39,302 nucleotides of DNA, from contig JAIETE010000277.1 of the NCBI GenBank assembly GCA_019745505.1, positions 1 to 39,302 of the forward strand, written 5' to 3'. Shown here one piece after another: positions 1 to 6,898 of the stretch. The stretch's first letter is position 1; every line of letters starts with the position of its first letter. This DNA comes from Candidatus Obscuribacterales bacterium (lineage in GTDB: Bacteria > Cyanobacteriota > Vampirovibrionia > Obscuribacterales > Obscuribacteraceae). The notes below the pieces were generated by a model. That model did no database searches, was not told the DNA's origin, and saw nothing but the letters and a program-made list of their open reading frames with translations. Made by a program: the position numbers and the translations under genes.

Positions 1-168
1 GATTCCGAAATAGATGACATCAATGAGCGGAAACAGCGCGAAGATGAGCAACAAAAACAGTGCCGGTCCTGCTTCGCTCAATGCGGTGCCGCGGCGTCTG
101 TGGGAAATCGAATTCCTTCGTCTGGTATAGACGCCGGATTTTGCACTAGACCTGAGACCTGCGCTCAC
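1..168 (-). CDS. TadE-like membrane protein, N-terminal fragment (cut by window edge)
   Basis: Only the first 56 codons are in the window; the gene continues past position 1. The fragment starts at a GTG (168-166) preceded by a GGGGAG ribosome binding site with about nine bases of spacing. It has a basic N-terminus rich in Arg and Ser, then a motif of the form RRRGTALSEAGPALFLLLI, then one strongly hydrophobic helix ending in DVIYFG. A short basic region, a small-residue stretch with a Glu and one membrane helix is the layout of TadE/TadG minor pseudopilins of type IVc (Flp/Tad) pilus systems, which act at the inner membrane. The rest of the protein and any tad neighbours lie outside the window, so the family call rests on the N-terminus alone. 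A generic single-pass protein is the alternative. Confidence 0.5.
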   Translation of the reverse strand, partial: MSAGLRSSAKSGVYTRRRNSISHRRRGTALSEAGPALFLLLIFALFPLIDVIYFGI

Positions 169-222
169 CGATTAGATCTCCCCGGCTAATAATAGAAAAG
201 TGAGAATTGCCTAATAATTATA

Positions 223-246
223 ACAGAGCTTCCTGAGAAGCTCTGT
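223..246 (-). terminator. Probable terminator after ribD
   Basis: A perfect 10-bp inverted repeat (ACAGAGCTTC / GAAGCTCTGT) with a CTGA loop lies about 60 bases past the ribD stop. On the minus strand it is followed by an A/T-rich tract (TTATAATTATT) rather than a pure T-run. It therefore probably ends the pfkA-ribD transcript, but it is not a textbook Rho-independent terminator. Confidence 0.55.
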
Positions 247-305
247 AAAGGCTTCCTGGCCTGTGTTCGCATTTTGCAAGCGCAACTGCGAAAGCTTTCT
301 GCAGC

Positions 306-1508
306 TCAGCCGTTCAAATTGCGATTGCCGGGGGGTAAAAACGCGCAGTATGCAACATCTTGTCCCAAATTCTTGAGCGAAACCTGATGCAACCTGACGG
401 CATCCTCCAGTCTGCGTGCACGTCCGCCAAGAGCAGGCAGTGCCAATGGATCAGGCAGTAACTTCGGTGCGACAATCCAGATGATTTCGTCGACCAGTTC
501 TTGATCGATCATATTGCCGGCCAGGTTGCCGCCCCCTTCGCACAAGACAGTGTTGATGCCTCTTTCGGCTAACTGTCTCAACCCTTCTTCCAGGTCGAGA
601 ACAATCGACTCTCGGTTTTGCTCTTTGTCTTCTTCTCTGCGCAAGGGCACACCGGCAGCGAGTTGGGAAACTTTTGCCGTCGGCTTCGAGATTTCATAGG
701 GCAAGCCTATCAACTCGACAAGAGGGAGATCGACCAGTTTTCGGTCCGCTCTGTCCTCGCGTGTCAAAACCAAGGTGCGAGCACTGCTCTGGTGCGTGTA
801 TATCTTGGCTTCGAAAGAAACAGTCAGATCTTTGTCGACGAGCACCTTGACCGGGTCTCTGCTGCCTTCCACGTCCCGAACGTTGAGGGTGGGGTTGTCG
901 ATCAGCGCCGTATTTGTTCCGACCAGAACAGCGTCAAATTGATTGCGCAATTGATGCACATACTGCCTGGCCTCAGGGCCTGTTATCCATCTGCTGCCAC
1001 CGTGACGGTCTGCGATTTTGCCATCGAGAGTGGTGGCAAGCTTCAAACATACCCAGGGTAATCCGGTTTTGATTCGTTTGATGAATCCACGATTGAGCGC
1101 GGCGCACTCTTTTTCCAAAACTCCGGAAATGACTTCCACGCCTGCATTCTGTAATGCCTTGATTCCACCGCCGGCGACTGCAGGATTTGGATCAACCATG
1201 CCGCAGACGACTCTTTTTATGCCGCAGGCTATTACCTTGTCGCTGCAAGGCGGAGTTTTTCCGTGATGGCAGCAGGGTTCTAAATTTACGTAGAGCGTGC
1301 CGTTCTTGGCTTTAGCACCGGCTTGTCTGAGGGCGTGAACCTCTGCGTGCGCCTCTCCGTGTTTCTGGTGGAAGCCCCGGCCGACTATCTGTCCTTGGGA
1401 GTCCAGCACGAGCGCGCCCACCATTGGATTCGGAGACGTGCGTCCATGTGCTTGATCTGCCAGAAGCAGGCATTCACGCATGTATTCTTCATCAGTCCTC
1501 GAACTCAT
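306..1508 (-). CDS. ribD: Riboflavin biosynthesis bifunctional deaminase/reductase RibD
   Basis: RibD carries out two successive steps of riboflavin synthesis in the cytoplasm: deamination of the 2,5-diaminopyrimidine nucleotide made from GTP, then NADPH-dependent reduction of its ribosyl side chain. The N-terminal deaminase domain (about residues 1-145) shows the zinc site HAE (54-56) and the PCCHHGKTPPC segment (zinc ligands C79 and C88). The reductase domain starts near residue 150 (KLATTLDGKIA, SRWITGPEAR, DAVLVGTNT) and ends with the EGGGNL motif. At 400 residues it is longer than the usual 360-370, largely because of a charged insertion around residues 270-305. Its ATG overlaps the pfkA stop in an ATGA, so translation is probably coupled to pfkA. 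No other rib gene is visible here, and no FMN riboswitch was recognised. Confidence 0.95.
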   Translation of the reverse strand: MSSRTDEEYMRECLLLADQAHGRTSPNPMVGALVLDSQGQIVGRGFHQKHGEAHAEVHALRQAGAKAKNGTLYVNLEPCCHHGKTPPCSDKVIACGIKRVVCGMVDPNPAVAGGGIKALQNAGVEVISGVLEKECAALNRGFIKRIKTGLPWVCLKLATTLDGKIADRHGGSRWITGPEARQYVHQLRNQFDAVLVGTNTALIDNPTLNVRDVEGSRDPVKVLVDKDLTVSFEAKIYTHQSSARTLVLTREDRADRKLVDLPLVELIGLPYEISKPTAKVSQLAAGVPLRREEDKEQNRESIVLDLEEGLRQLAERGINTVLCEGGGNLAGNMIDQELVDEIIWIVAPKLLPDPLALPALGGRARRLEDAVRLHQVSLKNLGQDVAYCAFLPPGNRNLNG

Positions 1509-2524
1509 GAGAAGAAGACTTCAGCCACTTTGTAGAGGTCCATATCCAGGGACTTGATTTTGCCGACGCCATCGCTGATGGCGACGTCGACAACATGATT
1601 GCCTTGCAGCGCCACCATGCGGCCGAATTTCTTTTCGTGCACAAGGTCGGTGGCTTTCACACCAAATCTGGTGGCAAGCACGCGATCGAATGCGGTTGGA
1701 GAACCGCCGCGCTGAATATGACCGAGCACAGTCGCTCTCGTTTCGTAGCCTGTTTCTTCTTCAATCAGTTTGGCCAGTCTTTCGCCGATGCCCGTGCGCT
1801 TGTTGCCATTGATTGTCACGGGAGGCACTTCTTCATCGCCTTCCAAACGGGCGCCTTCTGCCACTACCAGGATGGAATAGTCTCGACCTCTGGCATGACG
1901 TTTTTTGATCGACTCCGCGATCTCTTTGAGCTTAATCGGTTTTTCCGGAACGAGCACGAAGTCCGCACCACCGGCAATACCGCCATAGCAGGCGATCCAG
2001 CCGGCATTGCCTCCCATCACTTCGCATACAAGGACGCGGTTGTGCGATTCTGCCGTAGTGTGCAGCCTGTCGATCGCTTCCATAACTACATTGACGGCTG
2101 TGTCGAAGCCGAAAGTAAAATCAGTAGAATTCAGATCATTGTCGATGGTTTTGGGAACGCAGACGATTTTGATCCCGTGCTTCGAACTGAGTTCTTCTGC
2201 AATATTGAGCGTTTCGTCTCCGCCAATTGCAATCAAAGCGTCCAGACGATGTTTTTCCATCTGCTCGGCTATTTTTTCCGGACCGCGCTCGGTCTTGAAA
2301 GGATTGGCGCGCGATGTTCTCAGTATGGTTCCGCCTCTGTGGATCAGCCCGCCGGTGCCTTGCAGGGTCAATGGCATGACCATGCCTTCCATCGGACCGC
2401 GCCAGCCTTCGAGAAAACCGACCACTTCCGAGCCGTGTTCCATGACAGAGCGCCTCACGATGGCGCGGACCACGGCATTCAAGCCGGGGCAATCTCCTCC
2501 ACCTGTAAGGATTCCAATCCGCAT
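1505..2524 (-). CDS. pfkA: 6-phosphofructokinase
   Basis: Phosphofructokinase phosphorylates fructose 6-phosphate to fructose 1,6-bisphosphate, the committed step of glycolysis. The 339-residue protein has the nucleotide loop GILTGGGDCPGLN at the N-terminus, the catalytic PKTIDNDL segment (124-131), FGFDTAV (138-144), MGGNAGW and the LGHIQRGGSP motif. It belongs to the group whose catalytic loop reads PKTIDND (Lys125 here) rather than PGTIDND, which contains both ATP- and pyrophosphate-dependent members. The residue that separates the two (Gly for ATP, Asp for PPi at position 104 in E. coli numbering) is Glu104 here, in GGDET, so the phosphoryl donor cannot be assigned by rule. It is first in an operon with ribD and is transcribed divergently from sucCD. 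Confidence 0.93.
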   Translation of the reverse strand: MRIGILTGGGDCPGLNAVVRAIVRRSVMEHGSEVVGFLEGWRGPMEGMVMPLTLQGTGGLIHRGGTILRTSRANPFKTERGPEKIAEQMEKHRLDALIAIGGDETLNIAEELSSKHGIKIVCVPKTIDNDLNSTDFTFGFDTAVNVVMEAIDRLHTTAESHNRVLVCEVMGGNAGWIACYGGIAGGADFVLVPEKPIKLKEIAESIKKRHARGRDYSILVVAEGARLEGDEEVPPVTINGNKRTGIGERLAKLIEEETGYETRATVLGHIQRGGSPTAFDRVLATRFGVKATDLVHEKKFGRMVALQGNHVVDVAISDGVGKIKSLDMDLYKVAEVFFS

Positions 2525-2717
2525 AATTTAGCCCACAGGAGTGACATGCCAGAAACTGGCTCGAAGTAAAGAGCCGATTTCAAGCGACATTAGTATACCG
2601 GCATTGTCAGCGGCCCTAGCATTTGATTGATTTTGGGGCGTCCTGAGACAGTGCCGAAAAGGCAGAAATCGTGACGGACAAGGCGAAAAGGCGAGTTAAG
2701 CTCTGTGAAACACCTGA

Positions 2718-2746
2718 TTGACGGTCGCCAAAACTGGTGAATTAAG
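2718..2746 (+). promoter_or_regulatory. Candidate sigma-70-type promoter for sucCD
   Basis: TTGACG and ATTAAG are separated by 17 bases. The -35 box is a 5/6 match, but the -10 box is poor. If used, it gives a sucC leader of roughly 230 bases. This is a pattern match only; other promoters in the region are possible. Confidence 0.25.
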
Positions 2747-2850
2747 GCTGTTTATTGCGCGCAATTTTAAGCTTTTCCGAATTCCGAGACGATCCAAGCC
2801 GGAAGGTTCTACATTTATAAGATGCCAGAGCCGGTGATTGGGGCTGGTCG

Positions 2851-2870
2851 CTCTCTTGTAAACAGGAGAG
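2851..2870 (+). promoter_or_regulatory. Hairpin in the sucC leader
   Basis: CTCTCTTG and CAGGAGAG can form an 8-bp stem (one G-U pair) closed by a TAAA loop. No T-run follows, so it is not an intrinsic terminator. It may be a structural element of the sucCD leader RNA. Confidence 0.35.
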
Positions 2871-2906
2871 GCTGAGCCGCCCGCCGACCCGGCGTTCAAA
2901 AGCAAC

Positions 2907-2919
2907 GCGCACAGTGCGC
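2907..2919 (+). promoter_or_regulatory. GCGCA-CAG-TGCGC palindrome upstream of sucC
   Basis: A 5-bp GC-only stem with a three-base loop lies 62 bases before the sucC start. It resembles the larger palindromes in front of sucD (4112-4132) and fabF (11836-11856). It may be a protein-binding operator, a leader RNA hairpin or a small REP-like repeat. Confidence 0.35.
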
Positions 2920-2965
2920 CCCGGATACACGAACGCACACCCGCACAAAGAGTGATTGCGCTCCC

Positions 2966-2975
2966 AAAGGAGGAA
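2966..2975 (+). promoter_or_regulatory. Shine-Dalgarno site that sets the sucC start
   Basis: AAAGGAGGAA ends 6 bases before the TTG at 2982. It lies downstream of the in-frame GTG at 2952, so it supports the TTG and argues against the longer reading frame. Confidence 0.8.
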
Positions 2976-2981
2976 CAGGTC

Positions 2982-4109
2982 TTGAATTTATACGAGTGGG
3001 AAGCCAAGAAGATTTTCCAGGAGCACGGCATTCCGGTTCCGCCGTCTCATCGCATCACCAAGCCGGAAGAATTGAGAAAGGTTCACCTCGGCTATCCACT
3101 CACTCTCAAGGTGCAAGTGCAATCCGGTGGTCGCGGCAAGGCCGGCGGCATTCAGTTTGCGCAAGACTTGAAAGACGGCGAAGCCAAAGCCAAAGACTTG
3201 CTCAAGATGGTGATCAACGGCTCCAAAACGGAAAGCCTTTTGATTGAGCCCAGACTGAAAATCGCTCGCGAAATCTACCTGTCCGTTACCCTGGACAGAA
3301 GCCGCGGCTGCGCAATCTTCATTGCTTCGGCAGAAGGCGGTATTGAAATCGAATCTTCGACCAATGTCGTCACGATGCCGATTCCTTACCCCTATCACGA
3401 TTATGTCGGTCGGGATCTTGCGAAGCAAATCGGCTTGACCGGCACCTTGCTCAACAAGTTTGCCGATCTCGCCAACAAACTCTACAGACTCTTCGAATCG
3501 AAAGATTTGGAATTGGCGGAAATCAACCCGCTCATCGTAACCGACGGCGATGAAGTCCTCGCTCTCGACGGCAAAATAACCATCTGCGACGACGCTCTCG
3601 GTCGTCACAAGTGCTTCGCCGGCTGGCAGGAAACCCACATGCTCGACTTGTCCGAAAGAGAGAAGCGCTCGAAGCGCGCCGGTCTCAACCTCGTCGAACT
3701 GGACGGCAATATCGGCATCCTCTGCAATGGCGCCGGCTTGACCATGGCTACCATGGACCTCGTCAAAGCCTTCGGCGGACAACCAGGCAACTTCCTGGAT
3801 GCCGGCGGCGGTTCGGACACGGAGAAGACTCTCGAAGCTCTCGAAATCGTGCACGACAATCCGAAGTGCGACGTCATTCTCGTCAACATCTTGGGCGGCA
3901 TCACCGCTTGCGATGAAGTGGCACAAGCCCTCGTTGCTTTCATGAAACGGCATCCTGAGCGCAAATTGATTGTTCGCCTGCGTGGCAACAACCAGGACGT
4001 CGCAGAGAAAATGCTTGCCGAATCTGGTCTGAAGCTTTATCCGGAACTCGAAGCCGCAGTGAAGCAAGCCGTTGAGCAGTCCAAAGTTCCAGCCGGCGCT
4101 GGTCGCTAA
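2982..4109 (+). CDS. sucC: Succinyl-CoA synthetase (succinate-CoA ligase) beta subunit
   Basis: The beta subunit binds the nucleotide and succinate and, with SucD, interconverts succinyl-CoA and succinate with NDP phosphorylation in the TCA cycle. From the TTG start the protein is 375 residues and begins [20 protein letters not shown], the standard SucC N-terminus; an upstream GTG would add ten residues not found in the family. Visible motifs are the ATP-grasp [13 protein letters not shown] near residues 48-60, [24 protein letters not shown], and the C-terminal [12 protein letters not shown] and [14 protein letters not shown] of the CoA-ligase domain. sucD follows after 50 bases that include a strong hairpin. 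ADP versus GDP preference cannot be read from the sequence. Confidence 0.95.
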   Translation: MNLYEWEAKKIFQEHGIPVPPSHRITKPEELRKVHLGYPLTLKVQVQSGGRGKAGGIQFAQDLKDGEAKAKDLLKMVINGSKTESLLIEPRLKIAREIYLSVTLDRSRGCAIFIASAEGGIEIESSTNVVTMPIPYPYHDYVGRDLAKQIGLTGTLLNKFADLANKLYRLFESKDLELAEINPLIVTDGDEVLALDGKITICDDALGRHKCFAGWQETHMLDLSEREKRSKRAGLNLVELDGNIGILCNGAGLTMATMDLVKAFGGQPGNFLDAGGGSDTEKTLEALEIVHDNPKCDVILVNILGGITACDEVAQALVAFMKRHPERKLIVRLRGNNQDVAEKMLAESGLKLYPELEAAVKQAVEQSKVPAGAGR

Positions 4110-4111
4110 AG

Positions 4112-4132
4112 GGAGCGCACGCAGTGCGCTCC
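4112..4132 (+). promoter_or_regulatory. Perfect 9-bp hairpin between sucC and sucD
   Basis: GGAGCGCAC and GTGCGCTCC form a perfect GC-rich stem with a GCA loop, two bases after the sucC stop and 11 bases before the sucD Shine-Dalgarno site. No T-run follows. It could stabilise the upstream message, set the SucC:SucD ratio, or be a protein-binding site. Close relatives precede sucC and fabF. Confidence 0.6.
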
Positions 4133-4143
4133 ATCAAACCTAC

Positions 4144-4148
4144 AGGAG
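4144..4148 (+). promoter_or_regulatory. Shine-Dalgarno site that sets the sucD start
   Basis: AGGAG lies 11 bases before the GTG at 4160. The in-frame GTG at 4124 falls inside the 3' arm of the intergenic hairpin and has no such site, so 4160 is preferred. Confidence 0.7.
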
Positions 4149-4159
4149 AAAAACCCAAA

Positions 4160-5041
4160 GTGATTCTGATTAACAAAGACACCAAAGTCATCGTCCAGGG
4201 CGCGACCGGCAAGATGGGTTCCGCTCACACCAAGCGCATGATCGCCTACGGCACCAAAGTTGTCGGCGGCGTCACGCCCGGTAAAGGCGGCACCAAAATC
4301 GAAGGCATCCCGGTTTTCGACACCGTCAAAGAAGCCTTCCAAGCTACCGGCGCCACCACATCCGTCATCTTCGTTCCTCCCTTCCTGGCACTCGATGCCG
4401 GTTCGGAAGCGCTCGATGCCGGAGCTGAATTGATAGTGCTCATCACCGAAGGCATTCCTCCGCAAGATGCCGCCAAGCTTGTCGCGCAAGTGAAAGCTAA
4501 AGGCGCCAAATTGATCGGACCCAACTGCCCCGGCGTCATCACCCCCGGCGAGTGCTTAATAGGCATCCTGCCCGGCTCGATCTTCAAATCGGGACCGGTC
4601 GGAATGGTTAGCCGCTCCGGAACACTCACCTACGAAATCGCTCTTGCCCTGACCGAAAGCGGACTGGGACAATCGACTTGCGTAGGCGTCGGCGGCGACC
4701 CGATCAAAGGCATGGGCTACGAAGAAGCGCTCTCTCTCTTCAAAGACGATGCCAAAACCGAAGTGATTGTTCTTATCGGTGAAATCGGCGGAACCGCTGA
4801 AGAAGAAGCCGCCGCCTACATTAAAGCCAACGTTAAGAAGCCGGTCGTTGCTTACATCGCCGGTCAGACCGCCCCTCCCGGCAAGCGTATGGGACATGCC
4901 GGAGCGATCATCTCCGGTGGAAAAGGGACGGCTCAATCCAAGATCGATGCTTTTGAAAAAGCCGGCATCAAGGTAGCGAAGACTCCTTCGGAAGTAGCGA
5001 AGTTCGTCGCCGAGGCCAGCAAACAGGTCGCCCGCGCTTAA
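4160..5041 (+). CDS. sucD: Succinyl-CoA synthetase alpha subunit
   Basis: The alpha subunit binds CoA and carries the phosphohistidine that relays phosphate in the succinyl-CoA synthetase reaction. From the GTG at 4160 the protein is 293 residues and begins [20 protein letters not shown], matching the family start; an upstream GTG would add 12 residues. The CoA-binding Rossmann domain has [11 protein letters not shown] (34-44) and [20 protein letters not shown] (120-139). The active-site histidine is His246 in [20 protein letters not shown], the same number as in E. coli. The gene is second in the sucCD operon and is followed after 37 bases by a strong terminator. Confidence 0.95.
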   Translation: MILINKDTKVIVQGATGKMGSAHTKRMIAYGTKVVGGVTPGKGGTKIEGIPVFDTVKEAFQATGATTSVIFVPPFLALDAGSEALDAGAELIVLITEGIPPQDAAKLVAQVKAKGAKLIGPNCPGVITPGECLIGILPGSIFKSGPVGMVSRSGTLTYEIALALTESGLGQSTCVGVGGDPIKGMGYEEALSLFKDDAKTEVIVLIGEIGGTAEEEAAAYIKANVKKPVVAYIAGQTAPPGKRMGHAGAIISGGKGTAQSKIDAFEKAGIKVAKTPSEVAKFVAEASKQVARA

Positions 5042-5078
5042 GTAGAGAGCGGCGACAAAGCAACCATAATTAAATATT

Positions 5079-5112
5079 CGCGCTCCGAGCTTCTCGGGGC
5101 GCGTCTTTTTTT
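5079..5112 (+). terminator. Rho-independent terminator of sucCD
   Basis: CGCGCTCCGAG and CTCGGGGCGCG form an 11-bp stem with one G-U pair and a CTT loop, followed directly by TCTTTTTTT. It lies 38 bases after the sucD stop. Confidence 0.9.
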
Positions 5113-5325
5113 GTCGTACTTGGAGTTCTATAGCTGATAACTAAAGCTCTCACTTTTATATCTATCATGAAGAGGGAACATATTATTCAGTGAAAAGAGT
5201 AAGAAGTGTTTTGTCGAACCTATCGACGCCCGGCTCTCATCTAAAATGTCAGAAGAGAGTTCGGCTAAGAAACTGAATCATTCGATTCGTAGATTTCGAA
5301 ACCACAAGCTTTACTGGAGACCACC

Positions 5326-6276
5326 ATGGACAACGGAGACCGCACCCAAACATCCCCGGTTACCCAACCGAAAAGAGCTCTTGTTCTTCCCGGAGGAGGC
5401 GGCAGAGGTGCTTACCAGGTAGGTGTCGTTAAGGCACTGTACGAAAAGGGTCTCAAGTTCGACATGGCATTCGGCACGTCCATCGGCGGCATCAACGCCG
5501 CCATTGTTGCCCAAGGCGGTATCGAGAGACTGGAAGAACTCTGGTGCCAGATTCGGGCCAACGACATTTTCAAACTGCCTTCCCCCCATCAGATGGGTCG
5601 CATGCTCCTCGGTCACAAGCTTGGCTTGCTGGATAGTTCACCGCTGGAGGAGGTGCTTCGCCGTGAAGTCAACCTGCCGAAGCTGCGCGCCACCAATATG
5701 CAAATCGGCTGGTGCGCGACCGATCTCTGCAGTCTGGAAACCAAACTTTTCATGATGGATGACATCATGTCGACGAATGAATTGATTGATGTCCTGATGG
5801 CTACTTCAGCTATCCCGATGGCTTTCCCCCCGCGCCATATCAATGGTCATGGGTTGTGGGTGGACGGTGGACTGGTGCGCAACACGCCAATGGAAACAGC
5901 CATTCAAATGGGAGCCGACGAGGTCTATATGGTGCTCTTGCATCCTGAAAAGATCAATGTCTGCCCGACTAATATGTTCGAGGTAATCGTGCGCTGTCTG
6001 GACATCGTTCTGGATGCGTCGGCCCGCAAGGAAATTCAAACGGCAGAATTGTACAACCGCCTGGTCGCGGAAGGAAATATCGAGTCCAAAGGCAGGAAAA
6101 ATGTCGACATCAGGGTTTTTCAACCGAAACGAGCGGTCAATACGACCCTTCTTGAAATCGACCCGCACCGCTCTCGCAAGCTGATCACCCAGGGCTACGA
6201 AGAAGCCATGGAGCTGATGGCCGACTATAAGCCCGGTGACAAGGATAAGGAGCCGGAAGCTTCGCTGGCCTCCTGA
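5326..6276 (+). CDS. Patatin-like phospholipase family protein
   Basis: This is a patatin-fold serine hydrolase, expected to cleave acyl chains from lipids with a Ser-Asp dyad. All three hallmark elements are present: the oxyanion loop GGGGRGAY (23-30), the nucleophile elbow GTSIGG with Ser52, and the DGG motif with Asp180 in WVDGGLVRNTP. At 316 residues it is close to single-domain bacterial members such as the RssA type. No signal peptide or membrane helix is evident, so it is probably cytoplasmic or peripheral at the membrane. The ATG follows a GGAGA site with five bases of spacing. It is a single-gene unit between the sucCD terminator and a convergent flavin reductase. The substrate cannot be inferred. 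Confidence 0.88.
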   Translation: MDNGDRTQTSPVTQPKRALVLPGGGGRGAYQVGVVKALYEKGLKFDMAFGTSIGGINAAIVAQGGIERLEELWCQIRANDIFKLPSPHQMGRMLLGHKLGLLDSSPLEEVLRREVNLPKLRATNMQIGWCATDLCSLETKLFMMDDIMSTNELIDVLMATSAIPMAFPPRHINGHGLWVDGGLVRNTPMETAIQMGADEVYMVLLHPEKINVCPTNMFEVIVRCLDIVLDASARKEIQTAELYNRLVAEGNIESKGRKNVDIRVFQPKRAVNTTLLEIDPHRSRKLITQGYEEAMELMADYKPGDKDKEPEASLAS

Positions 6277-6348
6277 GCTGAGCCGGAGGCGCTCACGTGG
6301 CTGCACCACTACCAGCGGTGCATTGAATGCTGATCAAAGGCAATTATG

Positions 6349-6834
6349 CTAGTAGCCGAATCCGTTCTTGCGAAGGTGGATCATCGGCTCCTCTTCGGTC
6401 AACTGCTCGCCGTCGATAGCTTCGGCGATAAGAAGTTGATGGTCGGTTGCAGGAGCATAAGACAAGACCTTGCAGGTCATGTATGAAACGCCGTTGGCCA
6501 AGACCGGATGCTGCGTTCCTTCTTTGAGCGCTATGCCTTCATAGCGATCCATTCCTTCCTGGAAAGGCTTTGCGAAGCTCTTGTAGACGTCCATATTCGC
6601 CTTGGACATGACATTGACCACAAACGTGTCACCCGGCTTCAGAACCTCCAGCAGGGGTCTCTTGTTGTTGACTGCAACCACGACTACGGGGGCGTCGAAA
6701 CCTCCCTGCATCACAAAAGTCGAAAGCATGCCGTCTTTCTTGCCGTCTTTAGTGAAACTAACGAGAAAAACACCGGACGCAATGCGACCAAGTGCTTTCC
6801 CAAGGTTTTCCTTCTGTGCCGTTTGCGTAGTCAC
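6349..6834 (-). CDS. Flavin reductase-like FMN-binding protein
   Basis: This 161-residue protein matches the split-barrel flavin reductase family, which binds FMN and either reduces flavin with NAD(P)H or serves as an electron-transfer domain. Typical features are GRIASGVFLVSF near the N-terminus, LSTFVMQGGFDAPVVVVAV (strand and flavin loop), GDTFVVNVM, and the C-terminal IHLRKNGFGY. That tail and the general layout resemble the flavin-reductase domain at the C-terminus of cyanobacterial flavodiiron proteins, but no diiron or flavodoxin domain is attached. The start is a GTG preceded by AGGAGA at a good distance. It lies 64 bases downstream of the yvcK gene on the same strand and is probably the last gene of the def operon. 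Confidence 0.82.
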   Translation of the reverse strand: MTTQTAQKENLGKALGRIASGVFLVSFTKDGKKDGMLSTFVMQGGFDAPVVVVAVNNKRPLLEVLKPGDTFVVNVMSKANMDVYKSFAKPFQEGMDRYEGIALKEGTQHPVLANGVSYMTCKVLSYAPATDHQLLIAEAIDGEQLTEEEPMIHLRKNGFGY

Positions 6835-6898
6835 CGCTTATCTCCTGGATTGGTTCTGGATTGCCAATTATACAGTCTAAGCGCAGGCGGCAGGAATA

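Larger units (their letters stand above)
2525..2981. promoter_or_regulatory. Divergent intergenic region between pfkA and sucC
   Basis: This 457-base stretch separates pfkA (-) from sucC (+). No credible gene was seen in it; reading frames on either strand are short and have no recognisable product. It should carry promoters in both directions. On the sucC side it contains a weak promoter-like pair, two potential hairpins (2851-2870 and 2907-2919) and a strong Shine-Dalgarno sequence, which suggests a long structured sucC leader. Confidence 0.5.

Noticed and set aside
1595-2569. Long plus-strand open frame antisense to pfkA
   Set aside because: It mirrors pfkA codons on the opposite strand; the product has no family features, and pfkA is unambiguous.
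2988-4067. Long minus-strand open frame antisense to sucC
   Set aside because: It lies within sucC, with a composition typical of a reverse-strand shadow and no recognisable product.
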